Positions 1 through 7,433 of a stretch of 16,483 bases of DNA are shown here, piece by piece. A program made the position numbers and the translations under genes. Origin of the DNA: JAISGQ01 sp045534445 (lineage in GTDB: Bacteria > Bacillota > Clostridia > Oscillospirales > Acutalibacteraceae); assembly GCA_045534445.1 (NCBI GenBank), contig JAZSJQ010000019.1:1-16483 (forward strand). Reading direction: 5' to 3'. The notes below the pieces were generated by a model. The model was not told the origin of the DNA, made no database searches, and worked only from the letters and a program-made list of their open reading frames with translations. How positions within the stretch are numbered: the stretch's first letter is position 1; each line of letters begins with the position of its first letter.

Positions 1-429
1 GATGCCTGCCACGAAAACACCTTCTTCCAGATGGAAGGCATGATGGTTGACGAGAATATCTCTATCTCCAACCTCATCTACTTCATGAAGACTATGCTTT
101 CCGAGGTTTTCCAGAAGGACGTTAAGGTCAGACTCCGTCCCGGCTTCTTCCCCTTCGTTGAACCCGGCTTTGAGCTTGATATTTCCTGCCTTATCTGCGG
201 CGGCGAAGGTTGCCCAAGCTGTAAGCACAGCGGCCGGCTTGAGCTCTGCCCCTGCGGTATGATTCACCCCAACGTACTGCGCGAGGGCGGCGTTGACCCC
301 GAGAAGTACACAGGCTTTGCATTCGGTCTCGGCCTTACCCGTCTTGCCATGATGAGATACGGAATTAAAGATATCCGTGTCCTCAACAGCAGCAACCTCA
401 AGGCAATGACTCAGTTCACAGCGAAATAA
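1..429 (+). CDS. pheS: Phenylalanine--tRNA ligase alpha subunit, C-terminal part (5' truncated by window)
   Basis: PheS is the catalytic alpha subunit of the cytoplasmic alpha2-beta2 phenylalanyl-tRNA synthetase, which charges tRNA-Phe. The reading frame is open from base 1, so the gene enters from the left and only about the last 142 residues are present. These cover the class II core: an FFQMEG segment equivalent to the family's H-Q-I-E-G, the motif RLRPGFFPFVEPG, the CGMIHPNVLR stretch, and GFAFGLGLTRLAMMRYGI, which is class II motif 3 with its ATP-binding Arg. The CLIC and CPSC cysteine pairs lie in an insertion that some Firmicutes PheS proteins carry, possibly a zinc knuckle. It ends at TAA 19 bases before pheT, the usual pheST arrangement. 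The identification is secure; the start and any T-box leader lie outside the window. Confidence 0.97.
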   Translation, partial: DACHENTFFQMEGMMVDENISISNLIYFMKTMLSEVFQKDVKVRLRPGFFPFVEPGFELDISCLICGGEGCPSCKHSGRLELCPCGMIHPNVLREGGVDPEKYTGFAFGLGLTRLAMMRYGIKDIRVLNSSNLKAMTQFTAK

Positions 430-448
430 AGAAAGGGAGGGTTTATAA

Positions 449-2824
449 ATGCTTATTTCAATGAATTGGATAAACGAGTTTGTTGACCTCAAAGGTCTCG
501 ATCTCGACGAGCTTATCCACCGCTTCACCCTCTCTACCGCTGAGGTTGAAGATATTTTCCACATGGGCGAAAATCTTACAGGCGTTGTCACCGCTAAGAT
601 TCTTTCCGTTGAGCAGCATCCCAAGAAAGAAAAGATCCACATGCTCAAGGTTGACAAGGGCGACGAAGTCATTGACATCGTCTGCGGCGCTCCCAATGTA
701 CGCGAGGGTCTTATTGTTCCCCTTGCAACCGACGGCGCTAATGTAAACGGCTATCCCATCAAGGTTGCAAAGGTCTATGGCTACATGAGCCACGGTATGT
801 GCTGCTCTGAGGCTGAGCTTGGCATTTCTGCCGACGGCAGCGGTCTTATGGAGCTTCCCGATGATACACCGCTGGGTGTTGATATCCGTGATCTTTACGA
901 AATCCGTGACACTGTTTTTGAGGTTGACAACAAGTCCCTTACAAACCGTCCTGACCTCTGGGGTCACTACGGTATCGCCCGTGAGTTCTCTGCTCTCTCC
1001 GGCAGACCTCTCAAGCCCCTTGACCGTGTTAATTCCAAGGCTTTCAAGAACCTTCCCAAGGTTGACATCGACATAAAGGACAAGAAGAACTGCTTCCGTT
1101 ACACCTCTGTCAAGGTTGAGAACGTAACTGTTCCCAAGAGTCCCACAAACATGAGAATCCGCCTGCATTACTGCGGAACAAGAGCTATCAATCTTCTTGC
1201 TGACCTTACAAACTACCTCATGCTCGAAATGGGTCAGCCCATGCACGCATTTGATCTGAGAAAGGTTGATAAAATCGAGGTTCAGCGCTTTGATAAGCCT
1301 TTCACCTTTAAGACTCTTGACGATACAGAGAGAAATATCGACACCGATACTCTTATGATCACCAGCGGCAACGAACCTGTTGCTATCGCAGGTATCATGG
1401 GCGGTCTCGCTTCTGAGATTGAAGACGACACCACATCTCTGCTCCTCGAAAGTGCTACCTTTGACGCTGTTTCTATCAGAAAGAGCGCTACAAAGCTTGG
1501 CATGAGAACCGATGCTTCCGCTCGTTACGAGAAGACTCTCGACCCTGAGAATACTCTCCCTGCTGTTGAGCGTTATCTCTGGCTCCTTCAGCAGATCGAC
1601 CCCGATGCAAAGGTCATTTCCGCTGTTACCGACAACTATCCCACAAAGTACAAGAAGATCACTCTTGACTTTGACAAGAAGTATGTTGACAGATATACAG
1701 GCATCAAGATCACCAATGCAAGAATCATCAAGACTCTTGAGGCTCTCGGCTTTACTGTCAGACACGAGAAGAACAACTTCTCCGTCGACGTTCCCTCCTG
1801 GAGAGCTACAAAGGACGTCACCATCAAGGCTGACATAATCGAGGAAATCACCAGAATCTACGGTTACGACAACTTTGAGATTAAGACCGCTCCTTCTCCC
1901 CTCTATCCTGTTCGTGAGGCTGAGGGCAGACGTGACGACTTCATGGTCAAGAATCTCCTTGCTGACCGCTTCTCCCTCCACGAGGTTCACTCCTACATCT
2001 GGGCTGACAGCAAGAAGTTCCGCGAAATCGGCATTGAGGTTGAGGACAACGTAAAGCTTGTAAACTCCATCAATCCCGATCAGATCGTTATCAGAAACAG
2101 CATGATTCCCACTCTTCTCTCCATGACAGCTGAAAACAAGCTCTTTGATTCTTCTTTCGGTATTTTTGAGATCGGCCGAGTAATCGAAGGTCTCAAGGCA
2201 GACGGCCTCTGCAACGAGAGAAAGAAGCTGGGTGTTGTTCTTTACTCCAAGACCGAGAGCGAGAAGGCTATCTATCTTAAGCTCAAGGATATCCTTATGA
2301 CTGTCAACGCAGTTGTAAAGGGCGGAGTTCTCTCTCTGCGCAGTGCTGAGAGCGTTGCTCATGCATGGCAGCACCCCGTAAACACCGCTGAAATCGTCCG
2401 TGGCGACGAAGTTCTCGGCTTCATCACTGCTATCCATCCCGCTGTATGCGCTAAGATGGATAAGAAAGCTGCTGTTGTTGCTCTTGAGCTTGATATGGAC
2501 GCACTTTCCACCCAGCAGACCGCAGGCATCAACTATGCTGATCCCAGCAAGTTCCCCGAAATGGATATTGACTTGACTCTCCTCCTTGAAAAGGGCGGTC
2601 AGTACGGCGAAGTCAAGGCAATTATTGACACCGTCGAAAGCGAAATCCTCAAGGGCGTAACTCTTGCTGACGTTTATGAAGGTGCAGAGCTTAACGGTGC
2701 TCGTGCTGTCACTGTCAGACTCACCTTCTCCTCCGATGAGAGAACACTCTCCGGTGACGAGGTACAGGCTGAGGTTACCAAGGTTCTTGATGCTCTTAAG
2801 GCAAAGGGCATTAACATGAAATAA
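449..2824 (+). CDS. pheT: Phenylalanine--tRNA ligase beta subunit
   Basis: PheT is the beta subunit of phenylalanyl-tRNA synthetase. It binds tRNA and hydrolyses mischarged Tyr-tRNA-Phe. At 791 residues it has the usual bacterial length of about 800. Visible domains in order are: the N-terminal segment MNWINEFVDL; an EMAP/OB-like tRNA-binding domain at about 42-150 (HPKKEKIHMLKVDKG, VCGAPNV, SHGMCCSEAELG); the NKSLTNRPDLWGHYGIARE linker; the B3/B4 editing domain at about 205-380 (TNYLMLEMGQPMHAFD); the B5 domain at about 400-475; the core pseudo-catalytic domain; and a ferredoxin-like anticodon-binding domain over the last 95 residues (FPEMDIDLTLLLEKG). GAAAGGGAGG lies 8 bases before the chosen ATG. 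Codon choice is strongly biased, with no TTA, CTA or TCA over roughly codons 4-663, which suggests high expression. The gene is followed after 15 bases by a small gene in the same transcript. Confidence 0.98.
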   Translation: MLISMNWINEFVDLKGLDLDELIHRFTLSTAEVEDIFHMGENLTGVVTAKILSVEQHPKKEKIHMLKVDKGDEVIDIVCGAPNVREGLIVPLATDGANVNGYPIKVAKVYGYMSHGMCCSEAELGISADGSGLMELPDDTPLGVDIRDLYEIRDTVFEVDNKSLTNRPDLWGHYGIAREFSALSGRPLKPLDRVNSKAFKNLPKVDIDIKDKKNCFRYTSVKVENVTVPKSPTNMRIRLHYCGTRAINLLADLTNYLMLEMGQPMHAFDLRKVDKIEVQRFDKPFTFKTLDDTERNIDTDTLMITSGNEPVAIAGIMGGLASEIEDDTTSLLLESATFDAVSIRKSATKLGMRTDASARYEKTLDPENTLPAVERYLWLLQQIDPDAKVISAVTDNYPTKYKKITLDFDKKYVDRYTGIKITNARIIKTLEALGFTVRHEKNNFSVDVPSWRATKDVTIKADIIEEITRIYGYDNFEIKTAPSPLYPVREAEGRRDDFMVKNLLADRFSLHEVHSYIWADSKKFREIGIEVEDNVKLVNSINPDQIVIRNSMIPTLLSMTAENKLFDSSFGIFEIGRVIEGLKADGLCNERKKLGVVLYSKTESEKAIYLKLKDILMTVNAVVKGGVLSLRSAESVAHAWQHPVNTAEIVRGDEVLGFITAIHPAVCAKMDKKAAVVALELDMDALSTQQTAGINYADPSKFPEMDIDLTLLLEKGGQYGEVKAIIDTVESEILKGVTLADVYEGAELNGARAVTVRLTFSSDERTLSGDEVQAEVTKVLDALKAKGINMK

Positions 2825-2839
2825 GAAAGGAAATCAACT

Positions 2840-3118
2840 ATGGATAACATCAAGGAATTTATCGAAAAAGCAGTTGCAAAAATCAAGGAATCCCCCGACC
2901 TTCTCAAGAAGTTTAAGGCAGACCCCAAGGCTGCTATCAAAGGTCTCTTCGGTGACATGGACGACTTCTCCCTCTCCGCAATCGTTGACGCTGTAAAGGA
3001 TAAGCTTTCCGGCGGCAAGGACGACGATAAGGATGACGGTCTTCTTGACAACATCAAGGATAAGCTCGAAGACAGCGCTCTTGGCGAAAAGCTCGGCGGT
3101 CTCTTCGGCAAGAAATAA
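2840..3118 (+). CDS. Small highly charged helical protein of unknown function, co-transcribed with pheST
   Basis: This is a 92-residue protein that I do not recognise with certainty. A ribosome binding site (AAAGGAAA) sits 8 bases before the ATG, the gap to pheT is 15 bases, and codon bias matches pheT, so it is very probably real and translated. It has no signal peptide, membrane segment or cysteine. Residues 1-57 are predicted amphipathic helices with the pattern LLKKFKADPKAAIKGLFG. Residues 58-67 are a Lys/Asp/Gly-rich linker (GGKDDDKDDG), and 68-92 form another amphipathic helix ending GLFGKK. Two internal echoes are visible: VKDKLSGG against IKDKLEDS, and KGLFGD against GGLFGK. The N-terminal half loosely recalls the helical Nif11/nitrile-hydratase-alpha leader fold (x-DP-x-L-x-x-F-x-x-DP), but that is only a resemblance. 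It is the last gene before the terminator. Confidence 0.85.
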   Translation: MDNIKEFIEKAVAKIKESPDLLKKFKADPKAAIKGLFGDMDDFSLSAIVDAVKDKLSGGKDDDKDDGLLDNIKDKLEDSALGEKLGGLFGKK

Positions 3119-3120
3119 GA

Positions 3121-3143
3121 TAATCCCTTTACACAAGGGAGCC
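3121..3143. repeat. Short palindromic repeat fragment (TCCCTT / AAGGGA type)
   Basis: An inverted repeat TCCCTT (3124-3129) and AAGGGA (3135-3140) with a 5-base loop lies immediately after the small gene's stop and before the terminator. Read on the minus strand it is GGCTCCCTTGTGTAAAGGGA. I associate this pattern with a short interspersed repeat common in gut Clostridia genomes, and here only one hairpin of such a unit seems to remain. The hairpin is seen directly; family membership is inference from memory and needs a genome-wide search. Confidence 0.45.
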
Positions 3144-3155
3144 CTGTATATGAGC

Positions 3156-3190
3156 AAAAAGAGGTTCGGCGGAAGCCGAACCTCTTTTTT
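3156..3190. terminator. Bidirectional intrinsic terminator
   Basis: A perfect 10-bp stem, GAGGTTCGGC (3161-3170) and GCCGAACCTC (3175-3184), has a GGAA tetraloop and is flanked by five A on the left and six T on the right, so the pairing can extend outward. It ends the pheS-pheT-small gene transcript on the plus strand. Read the other way, it ends the convergent lipoprotein transcript, whose last stop codon lies at 3194-3196. Confidence 0.93.
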
Positions 3191-3193
3191 AAT

Positions 3194-3877
3194 TTATCCT
3201 ATTGAAAATTCCGCATAATGTATGGCTTTGTCATAGTCTGCCGTGCCTCTGAAATTCATAATCTCCTTGCCGATTCGGTACTGTCCCGCGGGAAGCTCAC
3301 CATAAAGCCAGTCCCAATCGACATTCCATTTAACGGTGTTTTCCATGGGTATGAGCCATGCTTCTTCCGTCCAGCCCAGATTTTCAATAATAATCGGGAG
3401 CTCTTCCCATTTATCGCCCATTTTCACTTCAACAACGAAATAGCTGCCCGTCATAAGCTCCCCTGTGAAAGCACCGCCCGACTGCTCACAGACTATGGTC
3501 AGACCGCTCGGAGTGATATTTTCTGCTGTGAGCTTTACGCCCCAATCAGGGGCAGCGGCTTTTCCTGTGACCTCTATGGAGTATACCTTCCCAAGCTGCA
3601 GAGGATAGGTCTCCATTACATTGCCGTTGAAATACACCTTTATTATATCCCCTTTTTCGATTTCGGGACATCCCTCGGGTTTTCCGATATACGCTTCACA
3701 GGACAAAGTCACTCCGCTGTTGCCCTTATCGGTAACGCGTGCAAGAATATTTGTATCGTACACATTCAGCACCTCGGCGGTAAAGTGCGCCTGCATCGGC
3801 TCTGATGCTTTTCTTGTACAGCCCGAAAAGGTGAACAGACATACTCCAAGCAGTGCAAGGGTGAATATTCTTTTCAT
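3194..3877 (-). CDS. Small secreted lipoprotein with DUF3221-like and bacterial Ig-like halves
   Basis: This is a 227-residue predicted lipoprotein anchored outside the membrane. The signal peptide is MKRIFTLALLGVCLFTF followed by the lipobox FSGC, giving Cys20 as the lipidated residue. Residues about 30-103 resemble the small OB-like DUF3221 fold (a strand-rich region with KGDIIKVYFNG and METYPLQLG). Residues about 112-226 resemble the Ig-like domain found C-terminal in Firmicutes M56 and other surface proteins (VKLTAENITPSGLTIVCEQSG, then KWEELP and LPAGQYRIGKEI). AAGGAG lies 8 bases before the ATG and overlaps the stop codon of the upstream beta-propeller gene, with a 12-base gap, so the two are translated as a unit. 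No catalytic motif is visible. Domain assignments come from recognising sequence patterns and are moderately confident; the role is unknown. Confidence 0.85.
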   Translation of the reverse strand: MKRIFTLALLGVCLFTFSGCTRKASEPMQAHFTAEVLNVYDTNILARVTDKGNSGVTLSCEAYIGKPEGCPEIEKGDIIKVYFNGNVMETYPLQLGKVYSIEVTGKAAAPDWGVKLTAENITPSGLTIVCEQSGGAFTGELMTGSYFVVEVKMGDKWEELPIIIENLGWTEEAWLIPMENTVKWNVDWDWLYGELPAGQYRIGKEIMNFRGTADYDKAIHYAEFSIG

Positions 3878-3889
3878 CGCTCTCGCTCC

Positions 3890-5782
3890 TTAATATTCTG
3901 TTTCAGGAAGCATGCTGAGTGTCAGCTCGCCCTGCGGTGCAAAGCCGTCAAGGGCGAATTTTGCGATTTTTTCACCGCCGCATACATAGAAGCTCTCGCC
4001 TATGAACATTCCTCTCAAGCTGCCCGGATAGTAACGGTAGCTGTCAATTTCAACTTCGTTTTTGAGATAGAAGCCGCTTTCGTCATTGTAGCCGTAGACT
4101 AAATATCCGTCCTCGGCAGGGAATGCAATAAGATTTTTCTCAACCGATACAAGTATTGCCTTGTGGTTGTAGGTCGCCTCAGACCAACCCTCCTTGAGGA
4201 TAAGCTTGTGCTTTTCGGTTACGTTATAGGGGTCGGAGGTATCGAACATGGAAAGCTTGAGACCCTGTGTCCAGCCTGTTTCCTCGTCTGCGTCAAAGCC
4301 GAGACCCAGAAGTCTGCCCTCGCCGAACTTGTGGAGGTAGCTTGAGAAACCGGGTATCTTGAGCTCGGACATGATCTTCGGGCTTTCGGGGTTGCTTAAA
4401 TCAACCGTAAAGAGAGGGTCCGTCTGTCGGAAGGTAACAAAATATGCCACGTCGCCGTCAAATCGGACGGATTTTACGTTTTCGTCCTTTGCAAGGTCAT
4501 CGACTTTGCCCACAAGCTCAAGACTGCCGTTCAGCACATAGAGTCCGTTTGATTCACTGCTGTCGTATTCGTACTTGTCGAGACCGTCGGTATAGATAGT
4601 CTGCGACCAGCGGTTGTCTGTGGTGACAAAACGGTAATAACCGTTGTATTCATCAATGGAGAACTGATTGAGCAGTGAGCCGGGGATAACACCCGATGCC
4701 TTCTCGGTCACACTGCCGTCAGAAAGCTCATAAAGCAGTATTGCGGTCTCGTATCTGCTCTCGGTCTTTACATAGTTCTTGCCGTTTTCTTTTCCCTCGG
4801 TCTCCTCACTCTTGTTCTGAGAAAGTGCAAGCACAAGGCTGTCGGAATCGGCATAAACAGTGCCGTAGCCGCCAAGTGCCGCCTTGACGCTGCTGTACTG
4901 CTCTGCGCTTTCCACATCTATGCCCGTTATGATATTGAATACTGCACTGTCAACCTCGGGGAATATGCAGATATCCTCGCAGGCGATGAGGTTTTTCGCA
5001 CCGTCGATGCCAACGGTGGGGATATATGTCTCAGGCTTATCTTTATCCATTTCGCCGTTCCACACACGCTCGGCTGTTACGATATAGAGCTTGCTTCCTA
5101 TCATTCGGGTGGAAACGAGATTGCCGCTCTGGGTGAAGGTCTTTTCGCGTTTAGGTGCGGTTCTGTCGGAAATATCGTAGATAACAGCGGTGGTCTCCTC
5201 ACCGTATGCTCCGTCATAATCCTTCTCGCCGCTGAGGATATATGCCCTGTACCATTTATCAATACTGCAAACTGCGGTCAGCTTATCGCCGCAGATGTAT
5301 ATCTGGCTTATATTTGAATACTCTCTGCCCTCTGTCTCGATGGTGGAAAGCTCTCTGAGAGTTTCGCTGTCAACTATTGTAAGATATCCGTTTCTGAGGA
5401 TATAGATGTACTTTCCGTCGGTCTTTGTAATATCGCCCTCGTCAACACCCTCTACCTGCACGTTTGTGCCTGAGTACTCGGGTGCCATGACCGCTCCGTT
5501 TGTTGATACGGATTCACTCTTTTCTGATTCCGCAAATGATTCCATTTCAACGGCATCTTCCATCACGACCATGTCATCGGTCATTATGCCGTAATCGAAG
5601 CCTCCTCTGTTCATGTCGGAAATGATATCATAAACCTCTTCGTAGTTTTCTGTTTTTCTGATATTCCCTGACACTACAGTGCCTGTGGCGGCTTTCTTCG
5701 AGCAGCCGCCTATTGCGCCGAGGCAAACGAGCAGTGCCGCACAGAGCAGCAGAGAAATAAGTCCTGTCTGCTTGTTTTTCAT
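3890..5782 (-). CDS. Secreted beta-propeller domain lipoprotein (Beta_propel family)
   Basis: This is a 630-residue lipoprotein. The signal peptide is followed by the lipobox IGGC, with Cys27 as the lipidated residue. After a low-complexity Glu/Ser-rich linker (about 30-100) comes the hallmark of the bacterial beta-propeller family distantly related to WD40: YSGTNVQVEGVDEGDITKTD at 103-122, then GKYIYIL. Blade-like repeats follow, for example YIYILRNGYLTIVDSETL, KLYIVTAERVW, YRFVTTDNRW, VAYFVTFRQTDPLFTVDLSN and GRLLGLGFDADEETGWTQGL. The last two resemble the conserved C-terminal blades of this family. AAAGGAGAA precedes the ATG by 8 bases. The family is often linked to peptidase inhibitors or cell-surface functions, but no activity has been assigned that I can support. 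It is the first gene of a two-gene lipoprotein unit that ends at the 3156-3190 terminator. Its promoter probably lies in 5783-5856, but I see no convincing boxes. Confidence 0.9.
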   Translation of the reverse strand: MKNKQTGLISLLLCAALLVCLGAIGGCSKKAATGTVVSGNIRKTENYEEVYDIISDMNRGGFDYGIMTDDMVVMEDAVEMESFAESEKSESVSTNGAVMAPEYSGTNVQVEGVDEGDITKTDGKYIYILRNGYLTIVDSETLRELSTIETEGREYSNISQIYICGDKLTAVCSIDKWYRAYILSGEKDYDGAYGEETTAVIYDISDRTAPKREKTFTQSGNLVSTRMIGSKLYIVTAERVWNGEMDKDKPETYIPTVGIDGAKNLIACEDICIFPEVDSAVFNIITGIDVESAEQYSSVKAALGGYGTVYADSDSLVLALSQNKSEETEGKENGKNYVKTESRYETAILLYELSDGSVTEKASGVIPGSLLNQFSIDEYNGYYRFVTTDNRWSQTIYTDGLDKYEYDSSESNGLYVLNGSLELVGKVDDLAKDENVKSVRFDGDVAYFVTFRQTDPLFTVDLSNPESPKIMSELKIPGFSSYLHKFGEGRLLGLGFDADEETGWTQGLKLSMFDTSDPYNVTEKHKLILKEGWSEATYNHKAILVSVEKNLIAFPAEDGYLVYGYNDESGFYLKNEVEIDSYRYYPGSLRGMFIGESFYVCGGEKIAKFALDGFAPQGELTLSMLPETEY

Positions 5783-5856
5783 AATATCTGTTCTCCTTTC
5801 AATTCTCCGTATACTACTTTAACACATTAAACCCCCAAATGGTTGGAAAAATATTC

Positions 5857-5898
5857 AAAAAACAAAAAAGGAAGGTGCTTTTTGCAAACCTCCCTTTT
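5857..5898 (-). terminator. Intrinsic terminator of the histidine operon
   Basis: On the minus strand an 11-bp stem (complement of 5888-5898 pairing with complement of 5866-5876, including one G-U pair) encloses an 11-base loop. It is followed directly by a T6-G-T6 tract (complement of 5857-5869). On the plus strand the same pair is an A-C mismatch and no T-tract follows, so it works leftward. It lies about 125 bases past the hisIE stop and just upstream of the lipoprotein unit. Confidence 0.85.
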
Positions 5899-6024
5899 CC
5901 GTCGGCATTCTATATATTCGCCACAAACCCTATGTTTAAATACGGGATATATTTCGCCAACGCCGACAGACAAAACACACCCATATAATATAACAGTTGA
6001 AAATTCGGGAATGTGACAAAAAAT
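5899..6024. other. Intergenic AT-rich stretch between hisIE and its terminator
   Basis: No credible gene is present. It holds an inverted repeat GTCGGC (5901-5906) and GCCGAC (5962-5967), and inside it two near-identical direct copies of ATATATTCGCCA / ATATATTTCGCCAA (about 5912 and 5947). This may be part of the 3' untranslated region of the his mRNA or a decayed small repeat. Confidence 0.5.
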
Positions 6025-6672
6025 TTAAACCATTTTTTCCTGCTTGACTTTTTTGTCGATTACATGGCGAGATGCAAGCTCGGCTCTGATATCATTGAGA
6101 GAAATGCCCATTTCAACCATGAGTACCATTACATGATATGCAAGGTCTGCGATTTCGTATATGGTCTCTTTCTTATCATTGCCCTTGCCTGCTACGATGA
6201 CCTCGGTGGTTTCCTCACCGACCTTCTTGAGTATCTTATCGATGCCCTTTTCAAAGAGATAGGTGGTATAGGAGCCTTCCTTCTTTTCGGTCTTTCTGCC
6301 TTCGATGAGCTCAAGAAGAGCATCCATGGTGAAGTCGTTCATTTCGTCGTTTTCAAAAATGACTTCATTGAAGCAGGAATCTGCGCCTGTGTGGCAGGCA
6401 GGACCGTTCTTCTTAACAACTACGGTAAGTGCATCACGGTCACAATCAGCAGTGATGGAGATTATTTCCTGGGTGTTGCCGCTGGTCTCGCCCTTTCTCC
6501 AGAGCTCCTGTCTGGAGCGTGACCAGAAGCAGGTGCGTTTTTCTTCCATGCTTATTTTAAGGCTTTCTGCGTTCATGTATGCAACAGTAAGCACCTTGCG
6601 GCTGAGGGAGTCTACAACAACTGCAGGGATAAGTCCTTTTTCATCAAACTTAAGTGTAGAAATATCAATCAT
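6025..6672 (-). CDS. hisIE: Bifunctional phosphoribosyl-AMP cyclohydrolase / phosphoribosyl-ATP pyrophosphatase
   Basis: This enzyme catalyses the second and third steps of histidine synthesis: PR-ATP to PR-AMP (HisE part) and opening of the adenine ring to ProFAR (HisI part). At 215 residues it is a full fusion. HisI occupies about 1-108, with VAYMNAESL, FWSRSRQELWRKGETSGN, the metal motif DCDRD (Asp76, Cys77, Asp78, Asp80) and the zinc cysteines Cys93 and Cys100 (GPACHTGADSCF). HisE occupies about 115-205, with RKTEKKEGSYTTYLFEKG, KKVGEETTEV and EIADLAYHVMVLM, the acidic/His metal-binding helices of the MazG-like fold. The ATG follows the hisF stop by two bases, with a GAGG ribosome binding site inside the hisF end. 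It is the last gene of the his operon. Confidence 0.97.
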   Translation of the reverse strand: MIDISTLKFDEKGLIPAVVVDSLSRKVLTVAYMNAESLKISMEEKRTCFWSRSRQELWRKGETSGNTQEIISITADCDRDALTVVVKKNGPACHTGADSCFNEVIFENDEMNDFTMDALLELIEGRKTEKKEGSYTTYLFEKGIDKILKKVGEETTEVIVAGKGNDKKETIYEIADLAYHVMVLMVEMGISLNDIRAELASRHVIDKKVKQEKMV

Positions 6673-6674
6673 AA

Positions 6675-7433
6675 TTATAACCTCACATTTATTCCCTGAG
6701 CGGAAAGTTCATTTTTAAGATCGGAAATTTTAACCTCACCGAAGTGGAATATGGATGCCGCAAGACCTGCGTCTACCTTGGGGAGGGTTTTGAAAAGAGT
6801 TGTAAAATCGTCTATGCAGCCTGCACCGCCTGATGCGATGACGGGAACATCAACCGCATTGCAGACAGCTTCCAGCATTTCAAGGTCAAAGCCCTTCTTA
6901 ACGCCGTCTGTATCGATGCTGTTGACAACTATCTCGCCTGCGCCCATTGAAACACATCTCTTTATCCATGAGATAGCCTCCATGCCCGTATCCTCTCTGC
7001 CGCCTCTGGCAAAGACACGAAATTCATTGTCAACACGCTTGATATCGGCAGAAAGCACGACGCACTGGTCGCCATAGCGCTGTGCAGCTTCGTAGACAAG
7101 GTTGGGATTGCGGATAGCACCTGAGTTTACGCTGACCTTATCAGCACCGCATTTGAGTACTCTGTCAAAATCCTCAAGGGTATTTATGCCGCCGCCGACG
7201 GTAAGAGGAATAAATATCTTGCTGGCGACTTCTGTCAGTGCTTCTGTAAAGAGCTTTCGCCCTTCAGCCGATGCGGTTATATCGTAGAAAACAAGCTCAT
7301 CGGCTCCATTTTCGCTGTAGTAGCTGCCGAGCTCAACGGGAGAGGAAACATCGGAAAGTCCCTGAAAGTTGACTCCCTTTACCACTCTGCCGTTTTTTAC
7401 GTCAAGGCAGGGAATTATTCTTTTTGTTATCAC
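6675..7433 (-). CDS. hisF: Imidazole glycerol phosphate synthase cyclase subunit
   Basis: HisF is the (beta/alpha)8 cyclase subunit of IGP synthase. It takes ammonia channelled from HisH and converts PRFAR to imidazole-glycerol phosphate and AICAR. At 252 residues it has the normal length. The catalytic aspartates are in place: Asp11 in IIPCLDV and Asp130 in VVLSADIKR. The phosphate-binding loops are LTVGGGI (77-83) and VPVIASGGAG near the C-terminus. The start is a GTG whose bases overlap the TGA of hisA (GTGA), and GGGAGG lies 7 bases upstream, so translation is coupled to hisA. The residue before Asp130 reads SAD rather than the more common AID, a mild variation with the acid itself kept. 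Confidence 0.97.
   Translation of the reverse strand: MITKRIIPCLDVKNGRVVKGVNFQGLSDVSSPVELGSYYSENGADELVFYDITASAEGRKLFTEALTEVASKIFIPLTVGGGINTLEDFDRVLKCGADKVSVNSGAIRNPNLVYEAAQRYGDQCVVLSADIKRVDNEFRVFARGGREDTGMEAISWIKRCVSMGAGEIVVNSIDTDGVKKGFDLEMLEAVCNAVDVPVIASGGAGCIDDFTTLFKTLPKVDAGLAASIFHFGEVKISDLKNELSAQGINVRL

Noticed and set aside
458..2437. Long minus-strand open frame (659 codons) opposite pheT
   Set aside because: It is codon-aligned antisense to an unmistakable pheT, matches no family I recognise, and is explained by pheT's avoidance of TTA, CTA and TCA codons.
3218..3805. 195-codon plus-strand open frame opposite the small lipoprotein
   Set aside because: The minus-strand gene has a signal peptide, lipobox and ribosome binding site; the plus-strand frame has none of these.
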